A DNA stretch of 24,491 nucleotides from Cochliopodium minus (GCA_024220525.1 JAMYWO010000278.1:17535-42025), one strand, 5' to 3'; counted from the stretch's first letter, positions 1 to 8,807 are shown. Translations and numbers: made by a program. The notes: a model not told the origin generated them from the sequence alone.

Positions 1-390
1 TAATAACTGGGAGAATTTAATTTATTTGTTTTTCAGTTTGAAAATCATCATAAAAACAACACCAACATGAATATAAACTAATCAGTTATTTTTTTTTGAA
101 ATTATTTCATATTTTTTCAAACAAGTTTTATTTCTCTTTGAAAGGGGGAACTTAGAAATTTGCTTGTCACCCAAAATGTGACATTTGGTTTGAGATATCT
201 TTGTTTTTTTTTTCAAAATATAGGATAATTTAATTTTTATAATTTTAGAAGAGGTGTATTAATTTAAACTTCCCTTTGACTAATCTTGATTATCCTAAAG
301 AAAGTTTTAATTTCCCTGAGATAAACTGAATTTTAGAAATTATCAAAAAAAAAAATATAAAAAATTCTTTTTGAAATCTTTGTCACAAAA
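1..390. other. AT-rich stretch without a recognisable gene
   Basis: I see no convincing exon on either strand. The segment is T/A homopolymer-rich, like the introns and spacers elsewhere in the window. It probably holds the 5' flank of the kinase-like gene that starts at 391. No promoter element could be assigned. Confidence 0.5.
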
Positions 391-1954
391 ATGGAAGAAA
401 AAACATTACATTTATTAAGGCTCATTATTGAACCACATACAGAAAAAATCATGAATCATATAACTGAGCAAACCAACGAATTAAAGAAGATGATACAGAA
501 ACAGAGTGATGAATTCCATCAATTGAAAAAGAAGCTTGAAATGTTCGAAAAAATGGATTCTAATCAAACATCCACCAGCAATGGAACTGATCATAATCAT
601 GTCAAAGAAGAGAAAAAAATACATATTTATGAAAATTGTAAGATAATATACTCAAGGAGTACACAACATCATTAATATTTGATCTATTGTTGTTTAATAA
701 TTTATTTTTCATCTTTCTCAATTTTATAAATCTTTATATTTGATTAATATCCTCATCAATAAAATATATTTGATGATATAATGAGATCTGTGATGGAAAA
801 TAATCAAAGTCAATCGACTGAGAAACAAATTATCAATAAAATTCACCATGAAAAAAAAATTATATAATTTTTGAATGGGAAGAGTAAAAGATATACATAT
901 TTTTAAATTTCATCTTATCAGAATAAACAACAATATAAAATATCCTTGAAAGGAAATATTCAAATTAAACCATTTATACGTATATAGTGAAAACAAAATC
1001 TAAATCAGATGTATTCAGCAACGATACAAAATCAGCAATGTCCTCATTCCAAATGAAACTGGAAGAATTGAAGAAATTGACGAATTCCCAGTCTGATCCA
1101 CTCAAAGAGAAGACCAAGAAAGTTCCTCTTGGGATGAAGAAAATTCCCCCAACATTATCACAAATCAAAAGGAATGTATTGGCAGCAATAGATAGAGATT
1201 CTCAAGGAGAATTATTTCTGCTTCAAAAAAGCGTAAAAAAATTTTTTTAACTTACTATATATATATATTTTACATGAAAATTGCAAAAACAAGATTCAAT
1301 TCGAAATTTCTTAGCATCAAATTTTTGAGTTCTGTTTATATCAGATCTTATATAATATGATCAGATCTTAATTATTCTGGATCAATTTTTTTTATATTTT
1401 AACAAAAGATTCTATATAATTGATCAAAGAGATCCAAATAATCATATTATCATTTGTATATGTTGATTTATATTGATCCTTTATCGATCATTTTTACTAA
1501 CAAATTTTCAATGCATTCAAATGATTTTACAAAAAAAAATTTTGATGTGGAAAGATCTATAAAGTTATAAAATTTCATATACATAAATTCAATTAATTAT
1601 TTCATATCAATATCCTATCCTGTTCCCATAATGCAATATTATTTATTATATTCAGTGAAAATTTTTTTGTGAGAATTTTATTTGATCAATTTTATATCTC
1701 AACATAGATACTATATATAATTGATCAATGAGATCCAAATAATCATATTATCATTTGTATATGTCAATTAATATTGATCCAATTATCGATCATTTTTACA
1801 AACAAATTTTCAATTTTAATAATATTGTTTGAATGCAGAAATCATCGCTCCCTAGGATCATCAAAGAAGAGGCATTTGTTGAAGAAAATTGGAAATTGGA
1901 TTATGATAAATTGGAGTTTGATGAGGAAGTTGCGGTGGGAGGATTTGGGGAAAT
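391..1954 (+). CDS. N-terminal part of a TKL-like protein kinase gene (3 exons, 3' end missing)
   Basis: Exons 391-637, 988-1232 and 1839-1954 join in frame through GT-AG introns of 350 and 606 nt (phases 1 and 0). About the first 80 residues are charged and heptad-like (LKKMIQKQSDEFHQLKKKLE), probably a coiled coil, followed by a Lys/Ser-rich linker. The third exon ends in WKLDYDKLEFDEEVAVGGFGE, which matches the start of a tyrosine-kinase-like catalytic domain: the residues before the loop, then the glycine-rich ATP-binding loop. The exon then meets a donor site (AAAT|GTAAGA). The VAIK lysine, HRD and DFG motifs should follow but are not found before the N at 2279, and the next exon (2395) has the wrong phase and no kinase motifs. 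The kinase assignment rests on the glycine loop and its context only. The remainder is probably lost at the sequence gap rather than in the organism. Confidence 0.6.
1379..1812. repeat. Pair of ~130-bp direct repeats inside an intron (1379-1511 and 1683-1812)
   Basis: Both copies sit in the 606-nt second intron of the kinase-like gene, about 301 bp apart. Each contains the block GATCCAAATAATCATATTAT, then a run through TTGTATATG, a GATCC, ATCGATCATTTTTAC and CAAATTTTCAAT, with scattered substitutions between copies. The second copy ends about 25 nt before the third exon, so it supplies the polypyrimidine/branch region. There are no target-site duplications or coding capacity. It looks like a local segmental duplication, or two copies of a short non-autonomous repeat. 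Confidence 0.8.
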
Positions 1955-2278
1955 GTAAGAAAAAAAAAAAGAATTAATTAATTAATTGCTCCCTCGGAGA
2001 AGATTAAATAATAATTTTTTTTTATTATATCTCTGATTCATAATTAAGTGAATTCAATCTCTCCTTTAAATAAAAATTGAATTTTAATTTATATTAATAA
2101 TATCATATATATATAAAATATTGAAAATTTCCTTTTGTACATGGATTCATTTTTTTTTTAAATTTATTTTTTTTTAAATAATTTTTTTTGAATCAAAACA
2201 AAATTAAATAATTTTCATCGTGAATAAAACTTTATTTAATAAATAAACTTGAATAAAAAAATTTTGTGTTAATTTTTT

Positions 2279-2279
2279 N
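2279..2279. other. Ambiguous base, probable assembly join
   Basis: A single N lies between the end of the kinase-like gene and a fresh internal exon with no start of its own. Genes on both sides are cut here. The N probably stands for a gap or scaffold join of unknown length. Confidence 0.65.
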
Positions 2280-2336
2280 ATTTTATTTATTTTATTTATT
2301 TTATTTATTTTATTTATTTTATTTATTTTATTTATC
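2280..2336. repeat. Short tandem repeat, unit TTTTATTTA
   Basis: About six head-to-tail copies of a 9-bp unit begin immediately after the N at 2279 and degrade into ATCAAATTT repeats. Simple repeats of this kind are typical break points in assemblies, which fits a gap at 2279. Confidence 0.85.
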
Positions 2337-2394
2337 AAATTTATCAAATTTATTTTTAATAAAAATTATATGTATCTTTTTGATTTAAAAATAG

Positions 2395-2746
2395 GGAGGC
2401 AATATTGTGAGTACCACTCCGTCAACCACCTTTTTCCAAAAACGGATGTGGCACTCTGCTTCAATGACTTACAAATAAAGAACGCACCTAACAAGCTGTT
2501 GGCGGAGTATATTTATCAAATGAGACTCGAAAACATCGAAAAGTTTTACTCGCACTATTCTTCTATTGTCGGCAAGTTTCTTATCTCCAACCCTGGAACC
2601 CAACACACTGCCACTTTTCATCCCGTTCATTTTAATACTCTCGAGGATCATTCCAACTTTAAAAAATCCATTTTCAAGAAGAAGTACATCTCTCATGATC
2701 ATTCCTCTCCTGGTTCATTTCATTTACATTTTTTATTTTTATTTTA

Positions 2747-2777
<31 letters not shown>

Positions 2778-2967
2778 TTTTCATTTTTATTTTTTAGATA
2801 TCATTGCTTGGCTCATTCTGAGTAAATCATTGAAGTTGCCCAAACCTGTTGTTTACAACATCGCTACCTTTGTTTGTGCTTTCCAACTTTTGGACATTTT
2901 GAATCTGAAAAACATCCAGATCGTTGAAAGAGAAGAGATAATCAAAAGAAAAACAAGACGTTATTAA
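2395..2967 (+). CDS. 3' part of an unrecognised gene (2 exons)
   Basis: Exon 2395-2712 follows an acceptor (AAAATAG). It joins exon 2798-2967 through an 85-nt, T-rich GT-AG intron in phase 1, rebuilding an Asp codon, and ends at TAA. The visible product is about 162 residues without a start codon. It includes QYCEYHSVNHLFPKTDVALC, a His-rich stretch (TQHTATFHPVHF, YISHDHSS) and a helical C-terminus (IIAWLILSKSLKLPKPVVY) ending in basic residues. I do not recognise the family. The N-terminus is lost at the N at 2279. The entry acceptor leaves two bases of a split codon, which does not match the donor phase at 1954, so this is probably not the tail of the kinase-like gene. The gene is convergent with the synthetase gene, with a 51-bp spacer. 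Confidence 0.6.
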
Positions 2968-3018
2968 AAATGAACCTTTTTTCAAAATAAAAAGTTTTTT
3001 CTTTATATTAATAATAAT

Positions 3019-4463
3019 TTAATTTTTCTTTTCTTTTTCGAGAGCAAAGTTGATGCTCAATCCTTTTTCTGAAAAGAAAATTTTTTTGATTTTTTTATTT
3101 TCGAGGTGTTTTTTAACATTGTTCTCTTGAAGAGCCAAACTTTCAATAAAATGAGATTTACTTAACAAAGATTTTTCAACATTCAAAAGGGCCCTCTTTT
3201 TGCCATCTATTTGTACTACAACGGTGACCTTTTGATCATGGGACAGATAAAGAGGATGTACAGTGGGAAAAGGAACAGTAGAAATATACTGATGAGAGTG
3301 TTGTGGGTGGGGTGCACCTTCTTGCTGGAGAATTTCCCAACACTCCGAAGAGAAATGAGGAGCAATAGGAAACATCATTGCAATGAGAGTACTTTAAATT
3401 CAAATTTTAAATAAAAAGAAAAAAGAAAAGTTGTTTTTACTTAAGGGAGTCTGTGTAGGTGAAAGAAGTGTAGAGAGGATCTTTTGGTGAAACAGAGGAG
3501 ATTTCATTAAAAAGTTTCATGAGAGAGGAAACAACGGTGTTCAAGTTATGCGAAACTTCAAAGTCGTCTTTCAAAAATAAAAAATATAAAGATTAAGAAA
3601 TTAAGAATTAATTCGATGATTTAAAAACAGCTTATTTTGTTACCAGTTATTTCTTGAATGATTTTTTGGGTGGAAAGGAATAGAGTGGAGGATGGAGAGG
3701 GTTCTTGTTTTTGATCACTGTACAAACTTTTGTTTTGTTGGTGATGTTCCACGTGTTTTTGTACTACATTCCAGACTCTCGAAAGAAATCTTTTCAAACA
3801 AATTATTTAAAAAATAAAAAATAAAAAATATAAAATTAAAAAATCATAAAAAAAAATAAATAAATAAATAAAAATATGAAATAACCTGGATTGTCCTTGG
3901 ATAGCGGAATCTTCCCATTCCAGATCATTAGAAGGAGGTGCTTTAAAAAGAATAAATAATCTAAGCAAGGAAATGTTAGAAAATAAAATGAAAAAGTAAA
4001 TAAATTTTAAAATTTTAAAATTTATAAAAAAACAAAACAAAAAATGTAAAAAAAATAAAATGTAAAAAAAAAAGTGAAATAAAAATATATATATCAAAAT
4101 AAAAAATAAAAAATTAGATAAAAATAAAAAATAAAAAATAAAATAAAAATAAAATATGGAGAAATAAAAAAAATAAAGAAATAAAAATAAAAAAAATAAA
4201 AAAAATAAAAAAATAAAAAAATAAATAAAAAAATTGCCTTGTTGTATCTGCACCAAATTTTTCGACGACAGCATTAGGATCAATACCATTCAATTTACTT
4301 TTGCTCATTTTTTCATAGGTGACAGTCAAAGGATGTTGGTTGATGGTGCTGTAAGGAACAAGGGAGGACTTTTGTTTTTCGGAAACATCCTCTCTCCATT
4401 CCACGTTTTCTTCTTTTACTGGTTTCCCCGCTTTGTCTCTGTATGTCTTCGCCTGAACCATTC
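3019..4463 (-). CDS. Leucyl-tRNA synthetase, mitochondrial/bacterial type, C-terminal part (5 exons)
   Basis: This class I aminoacyl-tRNA synthetase charges tRNA-Leu, probably in mitochondria. Exons on the minus strand are 4463-4238, 3960-3886, 3789-3644, 3567-3441 and 3391-3019, and all junction phases agree. In order they show GMVQAKTYR, the catalytic KMSKS loop in YEKMSKSKLNGIDPNAVVEK, GADTTRLFILFKAPP, the helical anticodon-binding domain (GQSRFLSRVWNVV, then LNTVVSSLMKLFNE, then MMFPIAPHFSSECW), and the C-terminal VTVVVQIDGKKRA segment of bacterial-type LeuRS. The APP..LEW sequence after the KMSKS loop is the bacterial/mitochondrial form, not the cytosolic archaeal-like form. The first intron appears to use a GC donor (AAG|GCAATT). 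The N-terminal half (HIGH motif, editing domain) is absent and probably lies beyond the N at 4979. The remaining exons show no frame breaks. Confidence 0.92.
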
Positions 4464-4912
4464 CTATTTTCGGAGAAATTAAAATTAAAAAATTAAATCA
4501 AATTAATAAATTTAAAAATATATTATATTATATTTGGTTTTATTAAAAAAAAACTTATTAAAAAAAGCAATAATATGTATACTTTTAATTGAAATGAATT
4601 GAGTTTATTAAAAAACTTTTTTAAATAAAAAACACAAAAATAAAAAGTAATAATGAAATAAAATAATAAAATAATGATAAAAGTAAAAATAAAATAATAT
4701 AATAATAAAATAAAAATAAACTAAAAAATAAAATATTAAAAATAATAAAATTAAATTAAAAATAATTGAAAGTTAATAAAAATAAATATAATGAAAAAAA
4801 TAAAAAGTAAAAATAAAATAAAATAAAAAAATAATAAAATTAAATTAAAAATTTGAAAGTTAAAAAATAAAAAGTAAAAATAAAATAAAAAATAAAAAAT
4901 AAAAAATAATAC
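4464..4912 (-). repeat. Low-complexity AATAAAA-rich stretch, probable intron
   Basis: This is almost pure A/T, made of irregular AATAAAA and AAATAAAAAT units on the plus strand, so it is T-rich on the sense strand of the flanking minus-strand exons. It lies between the acceptor of the synthetase exon at 4463 and a donor-like site at 4912. No coding signal is seen. Similar sequence fills the synthetase intron at 3961-4237. Confidence 0.7.
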
Positions 4913-4978
4913 TTTAAATGTTGAACATGAGAACAAACGTTGATGAAACGATCCAAAGTTTTCTGAACGACATCACCA
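4913..4978 (-). CDS. Orphan exon fragment next to the N at 4979
   Basis: Only one minus-strand frame is open, giving GDVVQKTLDRFINVCSHVQH and ending at a donor (TTTAAA|GTATTA). Its phase (two bases of a split codon) does not fit the acceptor of the synthetase exon at 4463, and it does not resemble the LeuRS region that precedes GMVQAKTYR. It may be an exon of that gene with another exon missing, or of a different gene brought in at the join. Confidence 0.35.
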
Positions 4979-4979
4979 N
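4979..4979. other. Ambiguous base, probable assembly join
   Basis: This second single N lies exactly 2700 bp after the first. It truncates the 5' end of a minus-strand exon on its left and the 5' side of a LINE on its right. Together with the N at 2279 it delimits a block whose genes are all incomplete at the Ns. Confidence 0.65.
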
Positions 4980-5470
4980 TCTGAAGTGATCACAATTACG
5001 AAGAAGCAAATAGCAATCTTTGAAGAAATGGAAAAGTTATTTCTTTTTGAGAGCAAGCTTGATGATGACAATTTTCTCAAAATAAGTGATCTGAAAAAGA
5101 GAAGAGCAAATATAAGTTTGGAAAGATTGAGTTTACCAATGAAACATCACGGAGGAATGGGGTTGAGAAGAATTGAAGATTTATTCTCAGCTTCAAAAAC
5201 AAAAGTTCTGATGAGAGCTCTTCTTGACAAAATGTTCTCAATCATTCAACTCTCCTCATTTTAGAAAAAGCAGAAAAATATGCAGCAATGGGAGCAAAAG
5301 AAGACCTCATCCATCCTTTCTGATGGTTCCTACAAAATACAAGCAAGATTGGTAATGACTGGGAATGGTTCCTAACCCTCAAACATCAAATTCAACAAAA
5401 TCACAACAAAACTGATCTTCAAAATCACCATTGACGATGAAGTCAAGAATCTTTGGACAGAAAAACAAGA

Positions 5471-5538
5471 AGATAGATTGTTTATTATTTTAAATAAAAA
5501 TATCCCACTTTGTGGGTGTTTTACATCAAAAAAAAAAA
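5471..5538 (+). mobile_element. Short SINE-like/retroposed insertion with poly(A) tail and 12-bp target-site duplication
   Basis: The 12-bp sequence AGAAAAACAAGA occurs at 5459-5470 and again at 5539-5550. Between the copies lie 68 bp ending in a run of 12 A (5528-5539, sharing its last base with the repeat). The insert contains a small hairpin, CCCACTTTGTGGG, near its 3' end. If the insert and one repeat copy are ignored, the LINE reading frame runs straight through (LWTEKQ then DWMVDHK), so the empty site is legible. Length, tail and duplications fit LINE-mediated retroposition of a short RNA or a heavily 5'-truncated element. Its family is unknown. Confidence 0.7.
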
Positions 5539-5552
5539 AGAAAAACAAGATT

Positions 5553-5791
5553 GGATGGTTGATCACAAAATTGATGTCTGGACTTCTCAAATAATATCAA
5601 AACAATTTCAACAATTAATGATTTCAGAAGGAAATTTTTGATGGGATATTGGGGTCATCATTGCGAATTAAAAATAATTTGTGGAGAGAAATGGAAAAGA
5701 GAACACTTAATCTTTGATTGTAAAGAAGTTAGAAAATGGGATGGTTGATCACAAAATTGATGTTCCTGGACTTCTCTCAAATAATATCAAA
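5553..5791. repeat. ~50-bp direct duplication within the LINE remnant (5553-5600 and 5738-5791)
   Basis: Both copies begin GGATGGTTGATCACAAAATT and continue through TGGACTTCT and CAAATAATATCAAAA. The second copy has about five extra bases, as two short insertions. The first copy is in the LINE coding frame. The second follows directly after the REHLIFDCKEVRKW segment and is probably a secondary duplication. Confidence 0.85.
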
Positions 5792-5815
5792 AAGAAGTGT
5801 TCGAAAACAACAACT

Positions 5816-6873
5816 TTAATTTTGAATATCATCAATGAAGAGATGCCAACAATTGTTTGTTTGACATTCAAATTGAAGTTTTTGAAACAAAGAAAGGGAA
5901 GCTGTATTTTTAGTTTCAATCTCAGCAAAGACTTGAATCTCTTTTTTACCGCTTTCTTTCAACAATTTTTCAATCACATCCACTATCACCATTTGTGCCA
6001 ATCCCAATCTTCTATATTTTTCATCCACAACTAGCAATCCAAGAGCCCCTATTAATTTCTTGTAAAGTTTATTTAATTTGAAATTAAAAAGTGTTTTTTT
6101 TTTACCACTATTTGATTTTAATTTCCACAATCAATAATATGTAAAATTTGAATTATTAAATATACCAGAAACAAAAGCAACCATTTCTCCATCTTCGTTT
6201 CTCACCACAGAAGAAGGAACATGTTGAATTAGTCTTTCAACAAAAGTAGGATGATATACATAATAATATTTCCATAATTGTTTGATTTTTACTATATCCT
6301 TTTCTCTTGCTTTATCCACTTTCATACCGTTTGGTATTTCTCTTAATGTTTTTTTGAGTTCTAAAACAATATTTTAACTCAAGGATAAAGAGAAAATCAA
6401 TTTTAAGAGTATATAATAAGTTATACCATTGAGAATATTCGAATTAACACCAAGAGAATAAACAAATCCTTCTACATAAACACCCTTTCCAATTGTATTA
6501 CAAACAATTTGAGAAAATTTGGGATCAATTGGACCAATCATAACATTTTTAATTCCATTATATTCTTTCAACAAATTTTCTACTGCAATTTTTTCTCCTT
6601 GCAAAAGGAAAGATCTATCATCATACTATTAATAATTTTGATGAATTATTGGAATATATACGAATGTATTATTGGGATTACTTTTACTAATATTCCTTTA
6701 GTTTCTTCATTTTCTCTGTATAACAATATTTCATGTGAAATGAGAACTCTTTTCTCTTCAATTAATCTTAAAATGTTCTTAATTTGTACATTTCCATTGA
6801 AATTATCTTGTGAGAGTATATCTCCTTTGAGAAGTTCCAATATATCAGATTCATGAAATTTTATTATGGACAT
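5816..6873 (-). CDS. Glycine N-acyltransferase-like GNAT acetyltransferase (4 exons)
   Basis: Exons on the minus strand are 6873-6662, 6614-6427, 6360-6166 and 6048-5816, joined by introns of 47, 66 and 117 nt. Phases agree and give a 275-residue protein, close to the usual length of the GLYAT family (about 290). The C-terminal exon has the acyl-CoA-binding core GLLVVDEKYRRLGLAQMVI (roughly residues 200-219), the R-x-x-G-x-A signature, followed by an amphipathic helix and a beta-strand/ASLSLFQKLQFE segment typical of GNAT motif B and the FR47-like domain. The N-terminal half is like the divergent GLYAT N-domain, with ELKKTLREIPNGMKV before the GNAT part. It probably transfers an acyl or acetyl group from CoA to a small amine or amino acid; the substrate is unknown. 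The first intron is the least certain junction. The gene tail abuts a LINE remnant. Confidence 0.8.
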
Positions 6874-7073
6874 TTTTTTTTATTCTATATTTATATAATA
6901 TAACTTTTTCAAAAAAAAATTAACGATATCTTTGTAAGTAACCCAAATCATACAAAGTCATTAAGTGTCAAAATCGTATTTAAATGACAATGATTTTTAG
7001 TTGTTACAATATGAATTTGCGCCAAAATAAAAAAAATTGAAAAAGTTTTGATATAATATTATAGTCAAAAAAA

Positions 7074-8757
7074 TGAGATCTGTCATATTTTCGAGACCTC
7101 AATCCAACGGGCAGTACACTTCGAAGGACTGGCCTCGTTCAAAATTTTTCACATAAAAAAAATTCTTCAAGAAACTTCTAAACCTAGTATAATACACCCT
7201 AATGATTATTCTTAGATATTTTGTTAACAGTGGATTTTGTTCAAATCCAAAATAATATTTGATGATAACTGGATTGAAGAAAGCTATTATGAACAAAACA
7301 ATAAAATTCTAAGAACACATTCAAAGGGATGTTTTGTTAATTCTAAGTTTGCTCTTATTGAATCTTTTAATCCAAATATGAAAGAATCAGGAGAAGAAAT
7401 TAAATGGGTCGATAAATCAGAATCACTTTTCATCAGATTGATTGTTAAAGATGAAGAAGGAATAGAACTGATTACAAACGAATACACAAAAACCAGCAGC
7501 TAGACGAAAAATTAGCAAAGTTTTTTCCAGACCAGTTTTATGATCCAACCAAAGATGAACCAATGTTTATCATTTCACACGATTACTACTTTACAAGAAC
7601 TTGTTTGGCAGCTTATTTTGGACATCAAATTGCGATATTGTATCTCAGAAGATTTTTCCTTCAGGGATTATTTGTAGAAAATAAACAAATTTATGAGTAC
7701 TTAAATGAATATCTTGAAAAAGAAAAAGTGGGAAATAACAATATGAAAACTTTGAGAATTGAGTTTTGTCAAGTTTGGTTGATACAAAATTTGCAATAAA
7801 TTTTTAGAAAAATTAAAAGGTACTCCTGTAATTGATGACAATTTACTTGGTAAATCATTTATTCAAAAAAGTGAGATTACTACTACATAACAATCTTTCT
7901 TTTCATATGAAAATTTATTATTTGCTTATCTTTAAAAAATAAATTAACATTTTTTCTCATTTAACATTCCAAAATAAAGATTATTACATGGCAATTTGTG
8001 AAGAAACAAAAGAAAAAGAGAAAGAAGCTTTGTTGATAATTGCACCAAAATTTAGTTATGCATACTATCCACTTATTCCTTTTTCAACAGAGGAAGAAAT
8101 TGAAAAATATTATGAGATCTTGTTCGAAAAAAAAGTTCCATTTTTTCTTGCTTGTGAAGGAGCAACCTGTGAAGATCCTGTCCTAAAAGAAGAATTGCAA
8201 TTGATGGAAGCAGCTATTGGAGGTTCTTTTAAAGCAAAAAGATTGTTGAACCCAGATTCTTCTGAACATATCGGACTAAGTATGGAGAAGAATTTGAAGT
8301 TTCCCAAAAAATCTTTACTCTTATCCTTTTAAAAGTCTTTTTTTGAACACAGGATGGCCATTTGGATTTGTTGAAAAGTTCGATCCTGAACAAATGTATA
8401 TTTTTTTTTTTTCATGTGATCCTTTTCAATAAATTTAAAAAAATTGTGTGGGTGTTTTTCACCAAAAACGTTCCCATTTCTCAGAATCCACAAGACTGAG
8501 GAGCACCAAATAATTTCAATTTGGGTTTTAATAAGTTCAATGGAAACACTTCAATAAATCTAGATGATGTAATTGCCTTACCCCATCTATTTTAAGAAGG
8601 TAATTTTCTGAATTTATATATAAATTTGATCTCTTATTGTTTAAAAAATAGGATTGATTTTTTGAAAAATGTAGAAAAATCATTTTTTTTGAGATAAAGA
8701 ATATCCTTACATTGGCTGTAGATATAAAAAAGATGAATGAATTAAAATTGTTTTTCA
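7074..8757 (+). pseudogene. Unrecognised gene with repeated frame breaks (pseudogene or indel-ridden assembly)
   Basis: Several protein-like stretches follow one another in changing frames: MRSVIFSRPQSNGQYTSKDW (7074), a long open piece from 7231 (after TTAACAG) with GCFVNSKFALIESFN and KWVDKSESLFIRLIVKDEEG, then QLDEKLAKFFPDQFYDPTKD and ISHDYYFTRTCLAAYFGHQ (to about 7780), GTPVIDDNLLGKSF (7820-7870), EALLIIAPKFSYAYYPLIPF (from about 8010) to about 8280, TGWPFGFVEKFDPEQM (8350-8395), NNFNLGFNKFNGNTSINLDD (about 8505-8570), and a Lys-rich tail near 8655-8757. Some changes fit introns (acceptors at 7230, 8352 and 8484; a donor at 8396), but several are plain single-base shifts, e.g. near 7495 and in the T run at about 8685. 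I do not recognise the family. It could be a recent pseudogene, or a functional gene with homopolymer errors. Confidence 0.5.
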
Positions 8758-8766
8758 ATTTCCAAT

Positions 8767-8807
<41 letters not shown>

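Larger units (their letters stand above)
4980..5795 (+). mobile_element. Decayed 3' end of a non-LTR retrotransposon (LINE)
   Basis: The open frame at 4986-5264 carries ISLERLSLPMKHHGGMGLRR followed by IEDLFSASKTKVLMRALL. This is the conserved (S/C)LP-KxxGGLGLR-xIxxLNxAxxxK segment just downstream of the reverse transcriptase domain in LINE ORF2 proteins. Further on, separate frames give NLWTEKQ, DWMVDHKIDVWTSQIISKQF and REHLIFDCKEVRKW, the last like the C-terminal Cys/His-type end of these ORFs. The reading frame is broken several times and nothing upstream of the post-RT region is present, because the copy is cut at the N at 4979. It holds a short retroposed insertion (5471-5538) and an internal duplication. 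The end point near 5795 is approximate, about 20 bp from the stop codon of the acyltransferase-like gene. Confidence 0.75.

Noticed and set aside
3807-4289. 160-residue minus-strand open frame rich in Phe/Ile/Leu, looking like a multi-pass membrane protein
   Set aside because: It is read-through of T-rich intron sequence between two synthetase exons; only the end (LFILFKAPP...) is coding.
4751-4936. Phe-rich minus-strand open frame
   Set aside because: AATAAAA low-complexity intron sequence; only 4913-4978 looks like exon.
5714-6034. 106-residue plus-strand open frame spanning the LINE end and the acyltransferase-like gene
   Set aside because: It is a fusion of LINE duplication sequence with antisense of the acyltransferase-like last exon.
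8769-8806. Poly(T) run as the tail of a minus-strand retroposed gene
   Set aside because: No flanking duplication and no processed coding sequence immediately next to it; kept only as a homopolymer.
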